The position numbers and the translations under genes were made by a program. Below the pieces are notes generated by a model that saw only the letters and a program-made list of their open reading frames with translations, was not told the DNA's origin and searched no databases. A stretch of 12,244 bases of DNA from Actinomycetes bacterium (lineage in GTDB: Bacteria; Actinomycetota; Actinomycetes; Mycobacteriales; Micromonosporaceae), in the NCBI GenBank assembly GCA_023437285.1, contig JAEZGP010000167.1, positions 1 through 12,244 of the forward strand, read 5' to 3'. Of this stretch, positions 1-6,212 are shown in pieces. The stretch's first letter is position 1. Every line of letters starts with the position of its first letter.

Positions 1-14
1 GCGCCGATCGGCGC
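1..14. repeat. 14-base perfect palindrome downstream of the antiporter gene
   Basis: GCGCCGATCGGCGC reads the same on both strands. It lies about 30 bases beyond the stop codon of the antiporter gene on the minus strand. It has no loop and no following T-run, so it could be a protein-binding site, a weak transcript end, or chance in GC-rich DNA. The window edge prevents seeing what lies beyond it. Confidence 0.3.
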
Positions 15-44
15 GGCCGGTCGCCGTCCCGGTGGAGGGGCGCC

Positions 45-1346
45 TTACGCCGTCTGCGGCGCCGCTGCCTGATCCGGTCCCGGTGACCGCTGCCCCGCCG
101 CGACCGGCGGGGGCGTCCTCGGTAGCAGTGGGCCAGCCATCGCGGTGGTGACCAGCGCCATGATCACCATCATGGTGAACATCTGGGTGTCCAGTACGCC
201 GAGGGATACACCGACGTTCAGGACGATCAGTTCGGTCAGTCCGCGGGTATTCATCAGGACGCCGAGCGTGCGGGCGTCGCGGCCGGGCATCCCCAGGACA
301 AGGGCAGGCACGGCCGCCCCGACCGTCTTGCCGACGCACGCGACCAGAATAATCGCGGCCAGCTCCAGGTAGTTGACCCAGCTCAGCGACGCTACGTCGA
401 CACCGAGGCCGGTGATGATGAAGAACACCGGCATGAGCACGAGGCCGATGTTCTCGAACGGCTCGCGGATCTGCTGCCGCAGTGCCTCAGCGGGCTGGCG
501 GGGCATGATGAAGCCGAATGCGAACGCGCCGAAGATCGCGTGGATGCCCACCCAGGTGGTCGCGTACGACGACAGGAAGACCCCCGCGGCGACAAAGACC
601 GTCAGGTAGGCGGGACGGTTGAGTGGCGCGATCCGGCGCATCATCATCTCCAGCAGTGGTCGCACCACAATGGACATGACGATGATGTAGGCGAGCGACA
701 ACGCCGCGATCTGGATGAGGTCCGCGCCGTCACGGGCGGTTGCGATCGCCGACACCACGGCGAGAACGCACCACGCTACGACGTCGTCGATCGCGGCACT
801 GGCGATCGCGAGCGCGCCTACCTCGCTGTTCAGCATGCCCCGGTCGGCGAGGATGCGGGCGAGCACCGGGAAGGCGGTGATCGACATCGCCGCACCCATG
901 AAGAGAGCGAAGACCACGAACGGTATCCGGGTGCCAGCCACCTCGGCGTGGCGGTTGTGAATCAACGCGGCGAGTCCCACACCGAGGGCGAACGCGAGCA
1001 CGATGGAACCGAGCGAGACCGACACTGTCATCGTCTTGCGCCGGGCCAGAACGCGGCGGTCGAACTCCCATCCCACGAGGAACATGAAGAGCAGCAGGCC
1101 GACCTGCGAGATGGCGGTCAGGTAGGGCCGCGCCTCGACCGGAAAGAGAAACGTGGTGGGGTTGCCCGGAAGCAGGCCGAGCAGGCTGGGTCCCAGGGCG
1201 ATGCCGGCGAGAATCTCGCCGATGACCACCGGCTGGCCCAGACGACGCAGGAGGCGGCCGAACAGGTAGCCGACGACCAGCACAATGGCGACGTCGGCCA
1301 GTACCGTGGCAATGATCAGTTCGCTGCGACCCGCGACCGACTGCAC
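45..1346 (-). CDS. Cation:proton antiporter, CPA2 (KefB/Na+-H+ exchanger) family
   Basis: A 433-residue integral membrane protein with about 12 hydrophobic segments filling residues 10-408 and a short Pro/Ala-rich cytoplasmic tail. Family marks are the N-terminal LGQPVVIGEILAGIALGPSLLG region (residues 36-57), FLVGWEFD (89-96), the core segment GAAMSITAFPVLARILADRG (151-170) followed by an acidic pair D187-D188 in AAIDDVVAW, a membrane lysine K340 and the NTRGLTELI motif (366-374). In this superfamily the DD pair binds the ion or proton, so H+ exchange for Na+ or K+ across the cytoplasmic membrane is expected; the ion cannot be told from sequence. No C-terminal TrkA-N (RCK) domain is present, unlike KefB/KefC, so glutathione-type gating is unlikely. 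The start is GTG at 1346, chosen because GGGAGG (plus-strand positions 1352-1357) sits five bases upstream; the nearby ATG at 1351 is out of frame. It is probably its own transcript. Confidence 0.93.
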   Translation of the reverse strand: MQSVAGRSELIIATVLADVAIVLVVGYLFGRLLRRLGQPVVIGEILAGIALGPSLLGLLPGNPTTFLFPVEARPYLTAISQVGLLLFMFLVGWEFDRRVLARRKTMTVSVSLGSIVLAFALGVGLAALIHNRHAEVAGTRIPFVVFALFMGAAMSITAFPVLARILADRGMLNSEVGALAIASAAIDDVVAWCVLAVVSAIATARDGADLIQIAALSLAYIIVMSIVVRPLLEMMMRRIAPLNRPAYLTVFVAAGVFLSSYATTWVGIHAIFGAFAFGFIMPRQPAEALRQQIREPFENIGLVLMPVFFIITGLGVDVASLSWVNYLELAAIILVACVGKTVGAAVPALVLGMPGRDARTLGVLMNTRGLTELIVLNVGVSLGVLDTQMFTMMVIMALVTTAMAGPLLPRTPPPVAAGQRSPGPDQAAAPQTA

Positions 1347-1454
1347 GCCATCCTCCCGACGGTAATGCGACGATCCGGAAACCCATCAAATGATCAGTGC
1401 GTACGACCGACGGCAACGACGCTGGCGTTGATGTAGTCGCAGGTCAGCATGGTT

Positions 1455-1477
1455 ACGATGCTATCGAAGTGCATCGT
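1455..1477. promoter_or_regulatory. Inverted repeat, candidate operator upstream of the antiporter gene
   Basis: ACGATGC (1455-1461) and GCATCGT (1471-1477) are perfect 7-base inverted arms around a 9-base spacer, about 110 bases upstream of the antiporter start. The size fits a dimeric repressor or activator site. No regulator can be assigned from sequence alone. Confidence 0.35.
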
Positions 1478-1508
1478 CGTATGCGCCACGGCGACCGGAG
1501 ACACGATT

Positions 1509-1550
1509 GCGTGACGTGACAGCCGGTCAGCGCGTACGCCCACGTCACGC
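1509..1550. repeat. 10-base inverted repeat between response regulator and antiporter
   Basis: GCGTGACGTG (1509-1518) and CACGTCACGC (1541-1550) are perfect 10-base inverted arms with a 22-base spacer. The element lies about 70 bases after the response regulator stop and about 160 bases before the antiporter start, all on the minus strand. It could be a transcript end for the two-component operon or a paired regulator site for the antiporter. There is no T-run on the minus strand after it, so a simple intrinsic terminator is not clear. Confidence 0.4.
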
Positions 1551-1617
1551 GCGACCGGCGCGCCTTGACGCGGCCGGCACACCGGCGTCCGCCAGTCTCC
1601 GGGATCGGTGGCGATCT

Positions 1618-2244
1618 CTAGGCGCCACGGGCGAAAAGCGCCAGGCGTACCCGGTTGGGACTGTCGGTCTTGGTCATCAGGCTGGTGATGTGCGTCTTGA
1701 CCGTGGTGACGCCGATGTGGAGCCGGTCGGCGATCTCCGCGTTGGACAGGCCCTCGGCCACGAGGTTCAGCACGTCGCGTTCGCGCGCGGTCAGTCCCTG
1801 CGGCATCCGCGGCGTCTCGGCACGGGCGTGTACGGCGCGCTGGACGAGGCGCAGCAGCACCTCCTGGCTGAACGGGCTGTCACCCGCCGCCGCCCGGCGG
1901 ATGCCGTCCAGCAGGTCGGCCGGCGGCGCGTCCTTGAGCAGGAATCCGCACGCGCCGGCGGTCAGGGCCGGGTAGAGGTGGTCATCGTCGCCGAAGGTGG
2001 TCAGCACGAGGACCCGGGTGGCGGGGCGGTCGGCGAGGATGCGGCTGGTCGCGGTGATCCCGTCGACGCCGGGCATGCGCAGGTCCATGACGACGACGTC
2101 GGGAGACAGCCGGGCGGCGAGCGAGATCGCTTCGCGGCCGTTGTCGGCCTCGCCGACGACCTCGATGGTGGGCTCGGCGTCGCAGAGCATGCGCAGGCCC
2201 GCACGGATGAGATGCTGGTCGTCGACCAGCAGGACGCGGATCAT
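1618..2244 (-). CDS. Two-component response regulator, NarL/FixJ (LuxR) type
   Basis: A 208-residue regulator with an N-terminal receiver domain (1-120) and a C-terminal LuxR/GerE helix-turn-helix (148-206). Receiver residues are all present: acidic pair D8-D9, phosphoacceptor D54 in VVMDLRMPGVDG, T82 and K104 in the FLLKD motif. The output domain starts with LTARERDVLNLVAEGLSNAEI (151-171) and continues through the recognition helix near TVKTHITSLMTK. Phosphorylated by the adjacent kinase, such proteins dimerise and bind promoters. I chose ATG at 2244 because it overlaps the kinase stop codon in ATGA and has GGAG five bases upstream; an in-frame extension to 2301 would only add residues encoded inside the kinase end. 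The overlap implies translational coupling. Targets are unknown; the neighbouring antiporter and membrane protein are possible but unproven targets. Confidence 0.95.
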   Translation of the reverse strand: MIRVLLVDDQHLIRAGLRMLCDAEPTIEVVGEADNGREAISLAARLSPDVVVMDLRMPGVDGITATSRILADRPATRVLVLTTFGDDDHLYPALTAGACGFLLKDAPPADLLDGIRRAAAGDSPFSQEVLLRLVQRAVHARAETPRMPQGLTARERDVLNLVAEGLSNAEIADRLHIGVTTVKTHITSLMTKTDSPNRVRLALFARGA

Positions 2245-3437
2245 CGCGGCTCCAGCGCCGGCGCGTTGACCACGGCCGGCAGGACGGTACGGACCCGCCA
2301 ACCCGAACCGATCGGGCCGGCCTCCAGCCGCCCGCCGAGGACCTCGACGCGTTCGCGCATCCCGGTGAGGCCGTGGCCGCCGCCGGACGGCACCGGCGCC
2401 GGCTCACCGGCGCGGCCGTTGTCCGAAACCTCCCAGTGGACGGCCCCGTCCACCACGGACACGGACAGCCGCGCCAGCGCGGACCTGCCAGCGTGCTTGG
2501 CCACGTTGGTCAGCGCCTCCTGCGTCAGCCGCAACACCGCCAGGCCCCGCACCGCGTCGAGCGAACCCACAGTCGCGTCGACGTCGGCCTCCACCGTGAT
2601 ACCCGCCAGGCGGGCCCGATCGACCGCGGCACCCAAAGCCGCTGGAAGCGCCGACGGCTCGATCGCGGTCAACGCCGCGTCACCCCGTACCGCCTCCGGG
2701 TCGCGCAGCACCGCGACCAGGCGGCGCAGGTCGGCCAGGGCGGCGGTGCCCGTACTGTGCACGTCGTCGAAAGCCGCCGCCACCCGCGGGTCGAGGTCCG
2801 TGAGTACGTGCCGGGCAACGCCCACCCGCAGCACCATCGACGCGACGTGGTGCGCGACGATGTCGTGCAGCTCCCGGGCGATGGCGGTGCGCTCGTCGGC
2901 CCGCGCGGCACGGCCCTCCGACTCGTGCCGCCGCTGCTCTTCCAGCACGCGCTGCTGCGCTTGCCGGGCCAGCTCCCGGTTCGTCCGGACGACCAGACCG
3001 AGCAGCAGCGGCACGCCGACCACCACACCCAGGCCGAAGACGCTCGACGTGAACGCACTGGCCGGACCGCCGATCGATGGGATCAGGTTCACCGCGGTCA
3101 CCAGCCCGGCGCCCAGCCAGATGGTCGATCGCCGGTGTGCCGACATGGTCAGCTCCAGCAGCCCCCAGCTCGCGCCGACGCGGTTGATCGTCGTGTCGTT
3201 GATGAGGGGGATCGCGACCGCCAGCAGCCCGACCTGTATGACCAGGTTGACGAACGGCCGACGGTGAAACACCAGCCCGACGGCGAACGCGGCCACCGGC
3301 AGGGCCCACTGCAGCGCCGTTGGCGAACGCAAGGGGTTGCCGCCGTAGACTAGGTATCCGACGCCGATGAGATTGATGAGCATCAGCCGTGCGAACGTGT
3401 CCGAGGCGTTGAACAGGCGCCGTCCTACCCAGGCCAT
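2241..3437 (-). CDS. Sensor histidine kinase of the NarL-partner (HisKA_3) class
   Basis: A 398-residue membrane kinase. Residues 15-150 contain about five hydrophobic segments with short loops and no large external domain, so it probably senses something in the membrane or a small ligand. A charged linker (151-182) leads to a HisKA_3 dimerisation domain with phosphoacceptor H191 in ARELHDIVAHHVASM. The ATPase domain follows with N-box N311 in TQEALTNVAKHA, the DNG motif (339-341) and a glycine box GGGHGLTGMRERVEVLGG (352-369). It is expected to autophosphorylate and pass phosphate to D54 of the regulator encoded immediately downstream. The ATG at 3437 has no Shine-Dalgarno sequence; a -10-like TAGGCT ends six bases before it, which suggests a leaderless message. 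The pair resembles actinobacterial DesK-like systems, with no evidence for the signal. Confidence 0.94.
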   Translation of the reverse strand: MAWVGRRLFNASDTFARLMLINLIGVGYLVYGGNPLRSPTALQWALPVAAFAVGLVFHRRPFVNLVIQVGLLAVAIPLINDTTINRVGASWGLLELTMSAHRRSTIWLGAGLVTAVNLIPSIGGPASAFTSSVFGLGVVVGVPLLLGLVVRTNRELARQAQQRVLEEQRRHESEGRAARADERTAIARELHDIVAHHVASMVLRVGVARHVLTDLDPRVAAAFDDVHSTGTAALADLRRLVAVLRDPEAVRGDAALTAIEPSALPAALGAAVDRARLAGITVEADVDATVGSLDAVRGLAVLRLTQEALTNVAKHAGRSALARLSVSVVDGAVHWEVSDNGRAGEPAPVPSGGGHGLTGMRERVEVLGGRLEAGPIGSGWRVRTVLPAVVNAPALEPR

Positions 3438-3443
3438 CGGATC

Positions 3444-3449
3444 AGCCTA
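3444..3449 (-). promoter_or_regulatory. Candidate -10 box of the two-component operon, leaderless arrangement
   Basis: On the minus strand TAGGCT (matching the TAnnnT pattern) ends six bases before the kinase ATG, so transcription would begin at or next to the A of the start codon. No good -35 hexamer is seen at 17-19 bases (nearest is TGTCGC). The lack of a ribosome binding site upstream agrees with a leaderless start. Confidence 0.4.
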
Positions 3450-3481
3450 AGCGCGGCGAGTCGGTGGCGACAGCGTCCGCC

Positions 3482-3520
3482 GGCCGCCACCACCCGGCCC
3501 GGACCGCCGGGCAGGCGGCC
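3482..3520 (-). terminator. GC-rich two-tier hairpin downstream of the membrane protein gene
   Basis: Outer arms GGCCGCC (3482-3488) and GGCGGCC (3514-3520) enclose inner arms CCCGG (3493-3497) and CCGGG (3507-3511) with a 9-base loop. It lies about 60 bases after the stop codon of the membrane protein gene and before the kinase start, where a transcript end is expected. There is no T-run, which is common for hairpin-type terminators proposed in high-GC actinobacteria. Confidence 0.4.
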
Positions 3521-3578
3521 AAGCCGAGCGAAATAGTCGACACCTGTACGGGGCCGTGAAGCGGGAACAGCCACCCGG

Positions 3579-4508
3579 TCATGCGGCCAGCACCAGGTCC
3601 GGGCGGCGCCGGCGCGCCACGACGACGGCGGCGACGGTCGCGGACCCGCCCAGCACGACGGCCCAGGCGGTGAGCGTGAGCGTGTCCGGACGCAGCAGCG
3701 GCTGCCCGCGCAGCGCCTGCCACGTCAACACCAGAGTGAGTACGCCGTAGGCCACGCCGAGGACGACGACGAGCCGCGCGCGGGTGCGTTCGTCGAGCCG
3801 CGCTGCGAGGAACCGGTTGAGCAGCATCGCCAGGACCGGCAGCGCCTGCAACGCGTGCAGCCCCACGAAGTGCCCGATCCGCAGATCTCCCCCGACGGTG
3901 CTCCAGCCGACCACCGGCAGCCCCGGCCCGCCGTCCAGCACGCCCACGCTGTGCGCTCCCTCGATCCCCTCGATCCCCGGGGCCTGGCCGGGCAGCGCCA
4001 TCGGCACCGCGACCGCCATGCCCAGCAGGGACAGCCCGAGCCCCAGCCGAATGGCGTACGCGGCGACCCGGTCCGCGACCGTTCGGATCAGCAGCACGAT
4101 CCCGATGAACACATGCGCGGCGAACAACACCATGATCGCCGCACCCATCAGGGCCAACAGGGCGGCATTCAGTACGGTCGTGCCGTTGTGGTGGCTGGTG
4201 GTGCCGCGCAGCACCTGCACGACGATCACGGTCATATCCACCAGCGCCATCGCGAAGATGACCGCAGCCGCCCACTCCACGGCCCGGCTACGCCGCGGCA
4301 GGAGGGACAGCATCCAGGCGAGGGTGGCGCCGTACAGCACGAACGACACGGAGAACTTGAACGGCTTGAGCCAGATCGGCACACCGGTAAGAACGCGAGG
4401 GTCGGCGACGATGCCGACCGCCGAGATGACGGCGAGCGCCGCCATCGCCCATACCAGCACCATCAACGGGCGGTTCCAACGTCCCGCTCCACGCAACGCA
4501 GTAGTCAT
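3579..4508 (-). CDS. Polytopic membrane protein of unknown function
   Basis: A 309-residue protein with about eight hydrophobic segments (roughly 14-34, 50-70, 78-99, 114-142, 152-171, 212-230, 243-263, 277-297) and a basic C-terminal end. I do not recognise a characterised family. Striking polar patches at membrane borders may be functional: PIWLKPFKFSVSF (44-56), a SHHNGT patch (105-110), and HFVGLHALQALP (213-224), which contains two histidines five apart. Histidines placed in or near helices could bind haem or metal, but this is speculation. The start at ATG 4508 is preferred because an upstream in-frame GTG at 4613 would add a proline/arginine-rich tail unlike a membrane protein N-terminus and would run through a palindrome. 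The ribosome site is poor (GGG close to ATG). It is separated from the kinase by a hairpin, so probably a separate transcript. Confidence 0.8.
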   Translation of the reverse strand: MTTALRGAGRWNRPLMVLVWAMAALAVISAVGIVADPRVLTGVPIWLKPFKFSVSFVLYGATLAWMLSLLPRRSRAVEWAAAVIFAMALVDMTVIVVQVLRGTTSHHNGTTVLNAALLALMGAAIMVLFAAHVFIGIVLLIRTVADRVAAYAIRLGLGLSLLGMAVAVPMALPGQAPGIEGIEGAHSVGVLDGGPGLPVVGWSTVGGDLRIGHFVGLHALQALPVLAMLLNRFLAARLDERTRARLVVVLGVAYGVLTLVLTWQALRGQPLLRPDTLTLTAWAVVLGGSATVAAVVVARRRRPDLVLAA

Positions 4509-4584
4509 ACCCGTAGATGCTGGTGAACAAGCCCTCGGAAGACGCCCGACCAGGGGCCCCGGTTGCGGCCCGCGGTCGGAGCGG

Positions 4585-4608
4585 CGTCTCCTCCCCAGGG
4601 AGGAGACG
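4585..4608. repeat. 24-base palindrome with 11-base perfect arms
   Basis: CGTCTCCTCCC (4585-4595) and GGGAGGAGACG (4598-4608) are exact inverted arms separated only by CA. The element lies about 100 bases after the MerR-type gene stop and about 77 bases before the start of the membrane protein gene. As DNA it has the size and symmetry of a dimeric regulator site, and as RNA it would make a stable hairpin that could end the MerR transcript. Neither reading can be excluded. Confidence 0.6.
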
Positions 4609-4708
4609 TTCACTCACCTCACGCAAGCCCTTGGGCGGGCGGTCGCTACGCACACATCAGGACAGCGGGATGCGCGTCGCGGTAGGAACGACCGTGACAT
4701 GGTTGGGG

Positions 4709-5035
4709 TCAGGCGCCGCCGGATTCTTGTTCGCGTCGGTACTTCTCGTTCTCCCGGAGAGCCTCTTCGAGCTGGTCTTCGAGGATGATGATCCGGCAGG
4801 CGGCTTCCAGGGCCGTGCCCTGTTCGACCAACTCCCGGGCCCGTACGGCGAGGCGCAACTGGTAGCGGGAGTAGCGACGATGGCCGCCGGCTGACCGGAT
4901 CGGCGTGAACAGCTTGGCCTCATCGAGGCGGCGCAGGAAGTCCTGCGAGGCGCCGGTGATCTCCGCGGCGCGGCCCATCGTATAAGCGGGGTAGTCGTCG
5001 TCGCCGAACATGTCATCGGGTTGGGCCATATACAT
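4709..5035 (-). CDS. Small MerR-type helix-turn-helix regulator
   Basis: A 108-residue DNA-binding protein. The MerR winged helix-turn-helix runs from about residue 17 to 75: YTMGRAAEITGASQDFLRRL forms the first helices and SAGGHRRYSRYQL is the typical wing and recognition segment. Residues 78-104 form a charged helix (ILEDQLEEALRENEKYRREQ) that suits the antiparallel coiled-coil dimer seen in MerR proteins. There is no C-terminal ligand-binding domain and no metal-binding cysteine set, so it is not a classical metal or drug sensor. Small MerR-like proteins of this build are common in actinobacteria. The first ATG (5035) has GGAG only four bases away and an in-frame ATG six bases later (5029) has a ten-base gap, so either may be used. 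The frame stays open upstream to 5446, but that stretch does not look like protein. Confidence 0.88.
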   Translation of the reverse strand: MYMAQPDDMFGDDDYPAYTMGRAAEITGASQDFLRRLDEAKLFTPIRSAGGHRRYSRYQLRLAVRARELVEQGTALEAACRIIILEDQLEEALRENEKYRREQESGGA

Positions 5036-5050
5036 AGATCTCCATGACGA

Positions 5051-5078
5051 GGGCCCCGGCGTGGGATCGCCGGGGCCC
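5051..5078. repeat. 28-base inverted repeat abutting the MerR gene ribosome site
   Basis: GGGCCCCGGCG (5051-5061) and CGCCGGGGCCC (5068-5078) are exact 11-base arms around the 6-base loop TGGGAT. On the minus strand it lies eight bases upstream of the GGAG that serves the MerR-type gene. It could be a leader hairpin affecting translation, an autoregulatory operator, or the end of a transcript arriving from the gap upstream. No T-run follows on either strand. Confidence 0.6.
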
Positions 5079-5659
5079 AGGGTTAAGGGTCGAAAACACC
5101 ATCTACCGACAGGTTCGTCGGTTTGTCGTATCCGCACCTGCCACCGTCGGCGGCATGGGGTGCGAGGATCGCGTAAGCGTGACCGGAGACCACCTCTCAA
5201 TCGATGGAAACTGCGGTGTCCGCGCCAGAGCTGTAACGCGTCGTGGCAGCGGGCGATCCAACGGTGTTCAGACCTCCCTTTCCTCTGCTTTCCAACCTGT
5301 ACTGCCGTGCGGTCCGCCCGTGTCGAAGCCCCAGTCAACTCCCTGGCCTCGCCACCCTGCGGCGAACCGTCCTGCTTGCACTTCCATACACCTTGCTGCG
5401 TGTGGGGATACGAATCCCCACGGCCGCGTCGAGCGAGCCACGACATGGGTCGGGCTCTGCTTCAGCCACGGTCTGATGCGTCGGCGTCTTTCATGATCTC
5501 GCTGTCAACACCAGGAACCTTAGCCAGCTGCGGCGAGAATGTCTAGCACGTTCGTCATAGATTTTCTCGACGTGGCGGCCGGCTTTCCGATCCCGCCGGC
5601 GGCCGCTCGAAGCGCCGGCGACGCCGTCCTCGGTACCGTCGAGGGGCCCTGTTGACACG
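5079..5659. other. Gap of about 580 bases with no convincing gene
   Basis: This is the longest stretch without a supported gene in an otherwise compact window. Open frames exist on both strands but lack family motifs, ribosome sites and the strong third-position GC bias of the neighbours. Its composition is visibly less GC-rich than adjacent genes, notably 5081-5130 and 5260-5410. Structure found: a short inverted repeat ACCGAC/GTCGGT (5105-5110 and 5117-5122), the hairpin at 5402-5421, and GCCGGC repeats at 5578-5583 and 5595-5600 able to pair. I looked for tRNA, RNase P RNA, tmRNA and common riboswitch cores and saw none. It may hold a small RNA, a long MerR gene leader, or a decayed gene. 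Confidence 0.5.
5402..5421. repeat. Perfect 8-base-stem hairpin in the intergenic gap
   Basis: GTGGGGAT (5402-5409) and ATCCCCAC (5414-5421) pair exactly around the tetraloop ACGA. It resembles a tRNA T-arm superficially, but the loop is the wrong size and no acceptor or anticodon arm can be built around it. It could be part of a small RNA or a protein-binding site. Confidence 0.45.
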
Positions 5660-5698
5660 GCAGAAGTGCGCCTCCCGCATCCGCGGACCGGCTTCTGC
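5660..5698 (-). terminator. Candidate terminator hairpin at the end of the MarR gene
   Basis: GCAGAAG (5660-5666) and CTTCTGC (5692-5698) pair perfectly, and the 25-base interior contains a smaller CCGC/GCGG hairpin. The first arm on the minus strand begins right at the MarR stop codon, the expected place for transcript end. There is no clear T-run after the hairpin. Confidence 0.45.
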
Positions 5699-6156
5699 TA
5701 TTCGCCTGGGCGACCGACCTCGCACGCGTCCGTCGAACCGTCGGCGTGGCCGCACGCCGCCTTGAACAGGAGTCGGCGAAACGCCTGGCGCTCCTGCTCG
5801 TCCAGCGCGCCGAGTACGACGGCCTCCGCGTCCGCGACCTGGCCGCACAGCGTGGCGATCGCCTCGCGACCACCGGCGGTCGCGACGATCTGACGCTGGC
5901 GGCGGTCCGCCGGGTTGGGTCGGCGCTCGACAAGGTCGGCCGCTACCAGGTCGTCGATGAGGTAGGTCAGCACGGTGGGGTCGATGCCGAGCCGGTTGGC
6001 CAGCGCGAGTTGGCTCGGCTGTGGCCGACTGACGACCTCGCACAGGGTCTGGTAGCCGCGCACGCCGTGCGGAATCTCGCCCAGCGTGGGCGGCAGGCTC
6101 TCGCGGTACGCGCGAAGCAGCGCCCCCAGCGCCCAACCGAGATCCGAATCCGTCAT
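5698..6156 (-). CDS. MarR-family transcriptional regulator
   Basis: A 152-residue protein with the MarR layout: N-terminal dimerisation helices (1-45), a winged helix-turn-helix with PSQLALANRLGIDPTVLTYL (47-66) and DDLVAADLVERRPNPADRR (68-86) ending in the family's D-R wing signature, then C-terminal dimer helices (97-136). The last 15 residues are polar and probably disordered. MarR proteins are dimers that usually repress the divergent gene and leave DNA on binding a phenolic or other small ligand, or on thiol oxidation. Here it is divergent from the flavoenzyme operon with 89 bases between starts, so that operon is the likely target along with itself. Four cysteines (C39, C104, C135, C145) leave room for thiol sensing, which is speculative. 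The ATG at 6156 has no ribosome site but is placed at the predicted transcription start of TACTCT, suggesting a leaderless message. Confidence 0.93.
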   Translation of the reverse strand: MTDSDLGWALGALLRAYRESLPPTLGEIPHGVRGYQTLCEVVSRPQPSQLALANRLGIDPTVLTYLIDDLVAADLVERRPNPADRRQRQIVATAGGREAIATLCGQVADAEAVVLGALDEQERQAFRRLLFKAACGHADGSTDACEVGRPGE

Positions 6157-6163
6157 GGGGAAC

Positions 6164-6169
6164 AGAGTA
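6164..6169 (-). promoter_or_regulatory. Candidate -10 box of the MarR gene, leaderless arrangement
   Basis: On the minus strand TACTCT fits TAnnnT and ends seven bases before the MarR ATG, so transcription should start at or next to the start codon. The absence of any purine-rich ribosome site there supports a leaderless message. A -35 box is not convincing. Confidence 0.45.
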
Positions 6170-6183
6170 GCCCAGATCCGTTG

Positions 6184-6212
6184 TTGAGCAGATCATCTGT
6201 GCTACATATGGT
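6184..6212 (+). promoter_or_regulatory. Candidate promoter of the flavoenzyme operon
   Basis: TTGAGC (6184-6189) as -35 and TATGGT (6207-6212) as -10 are separated by exactly 17 bases. Transcription would start near 6219, giving a leader of roughly 27 bases before the ATG at 6246, which has GGGAAGG (6233-6239) six bases upstream. Confidence 0.5.
6189..6199. promoter_or_regulatory. Candidate MarR operator CAGATCATCTG between -35 and -10
   Basis: CAGAT-C-ATCTG is a perfect 5-base inverted repeat around one central base. It occupies the spacer of the inferred flavoenzyme promoter and lies 33-43 bases upstream of the MarR start. Binding there would block RNA polymerase directly. Flanking AGC/GCT bases extend the symmetry imperfectly. 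MarR sites are typically short palindromes of this sort. Confidence 0.55.

Noticed and set aside
540..1436. Long open frame on the plus strand opposite the antiporter (298 residues)
   Set aside because: Very rich in Arg, Asp, Glu, His and Gly, with no family motif. It mirrors the antiporter coding strand and has no ribosome site; typical of antisense frames in GC-rich DNA.
1507..3353. Very long plus-strand frames opposite the two-component genes
   Set aside because: Low-complexity Arg/Ser/Thr/Ala/Pro or Arg/Gln/His/Gly translations without domains, while the minus strand encodes an intact kinase and regulator with all catalytic residues.
4508..4613. Extended start (GTG at 4613) for the membrane protein
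   Set aside because: It adds a 35-residue Arg/Pro/Ser-rich segment encoded across a perfect palindrome, with no good ribosome site. The hydrophobic protein begins naturally at 4508.
5402..5421. Possible tRNA T-arm or tRNA fragment
   Set aside because: The loop does not match the T-loop pattern or size, and no acceptor, D or anticodon arm can be placed at the required distances on either strand.
5036..5446. N-terminal extension of the MerR-type protein up to 5446
   Set aside because: The frame is open but the translated stretch is Arg/Gly/Ser/Trp-rich and unlike MerR proteins, which start just before the YTMGRAAEITG segment. It would also cross the strong hairpin at 5051-5078.
5520..5558. 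Twelve-codon minus-strand frame MTNVLDILAAAG
   Set aside because: The ribosome site is weak and the frame is too short to judge; without conservation data it is indistinguishable from chance.
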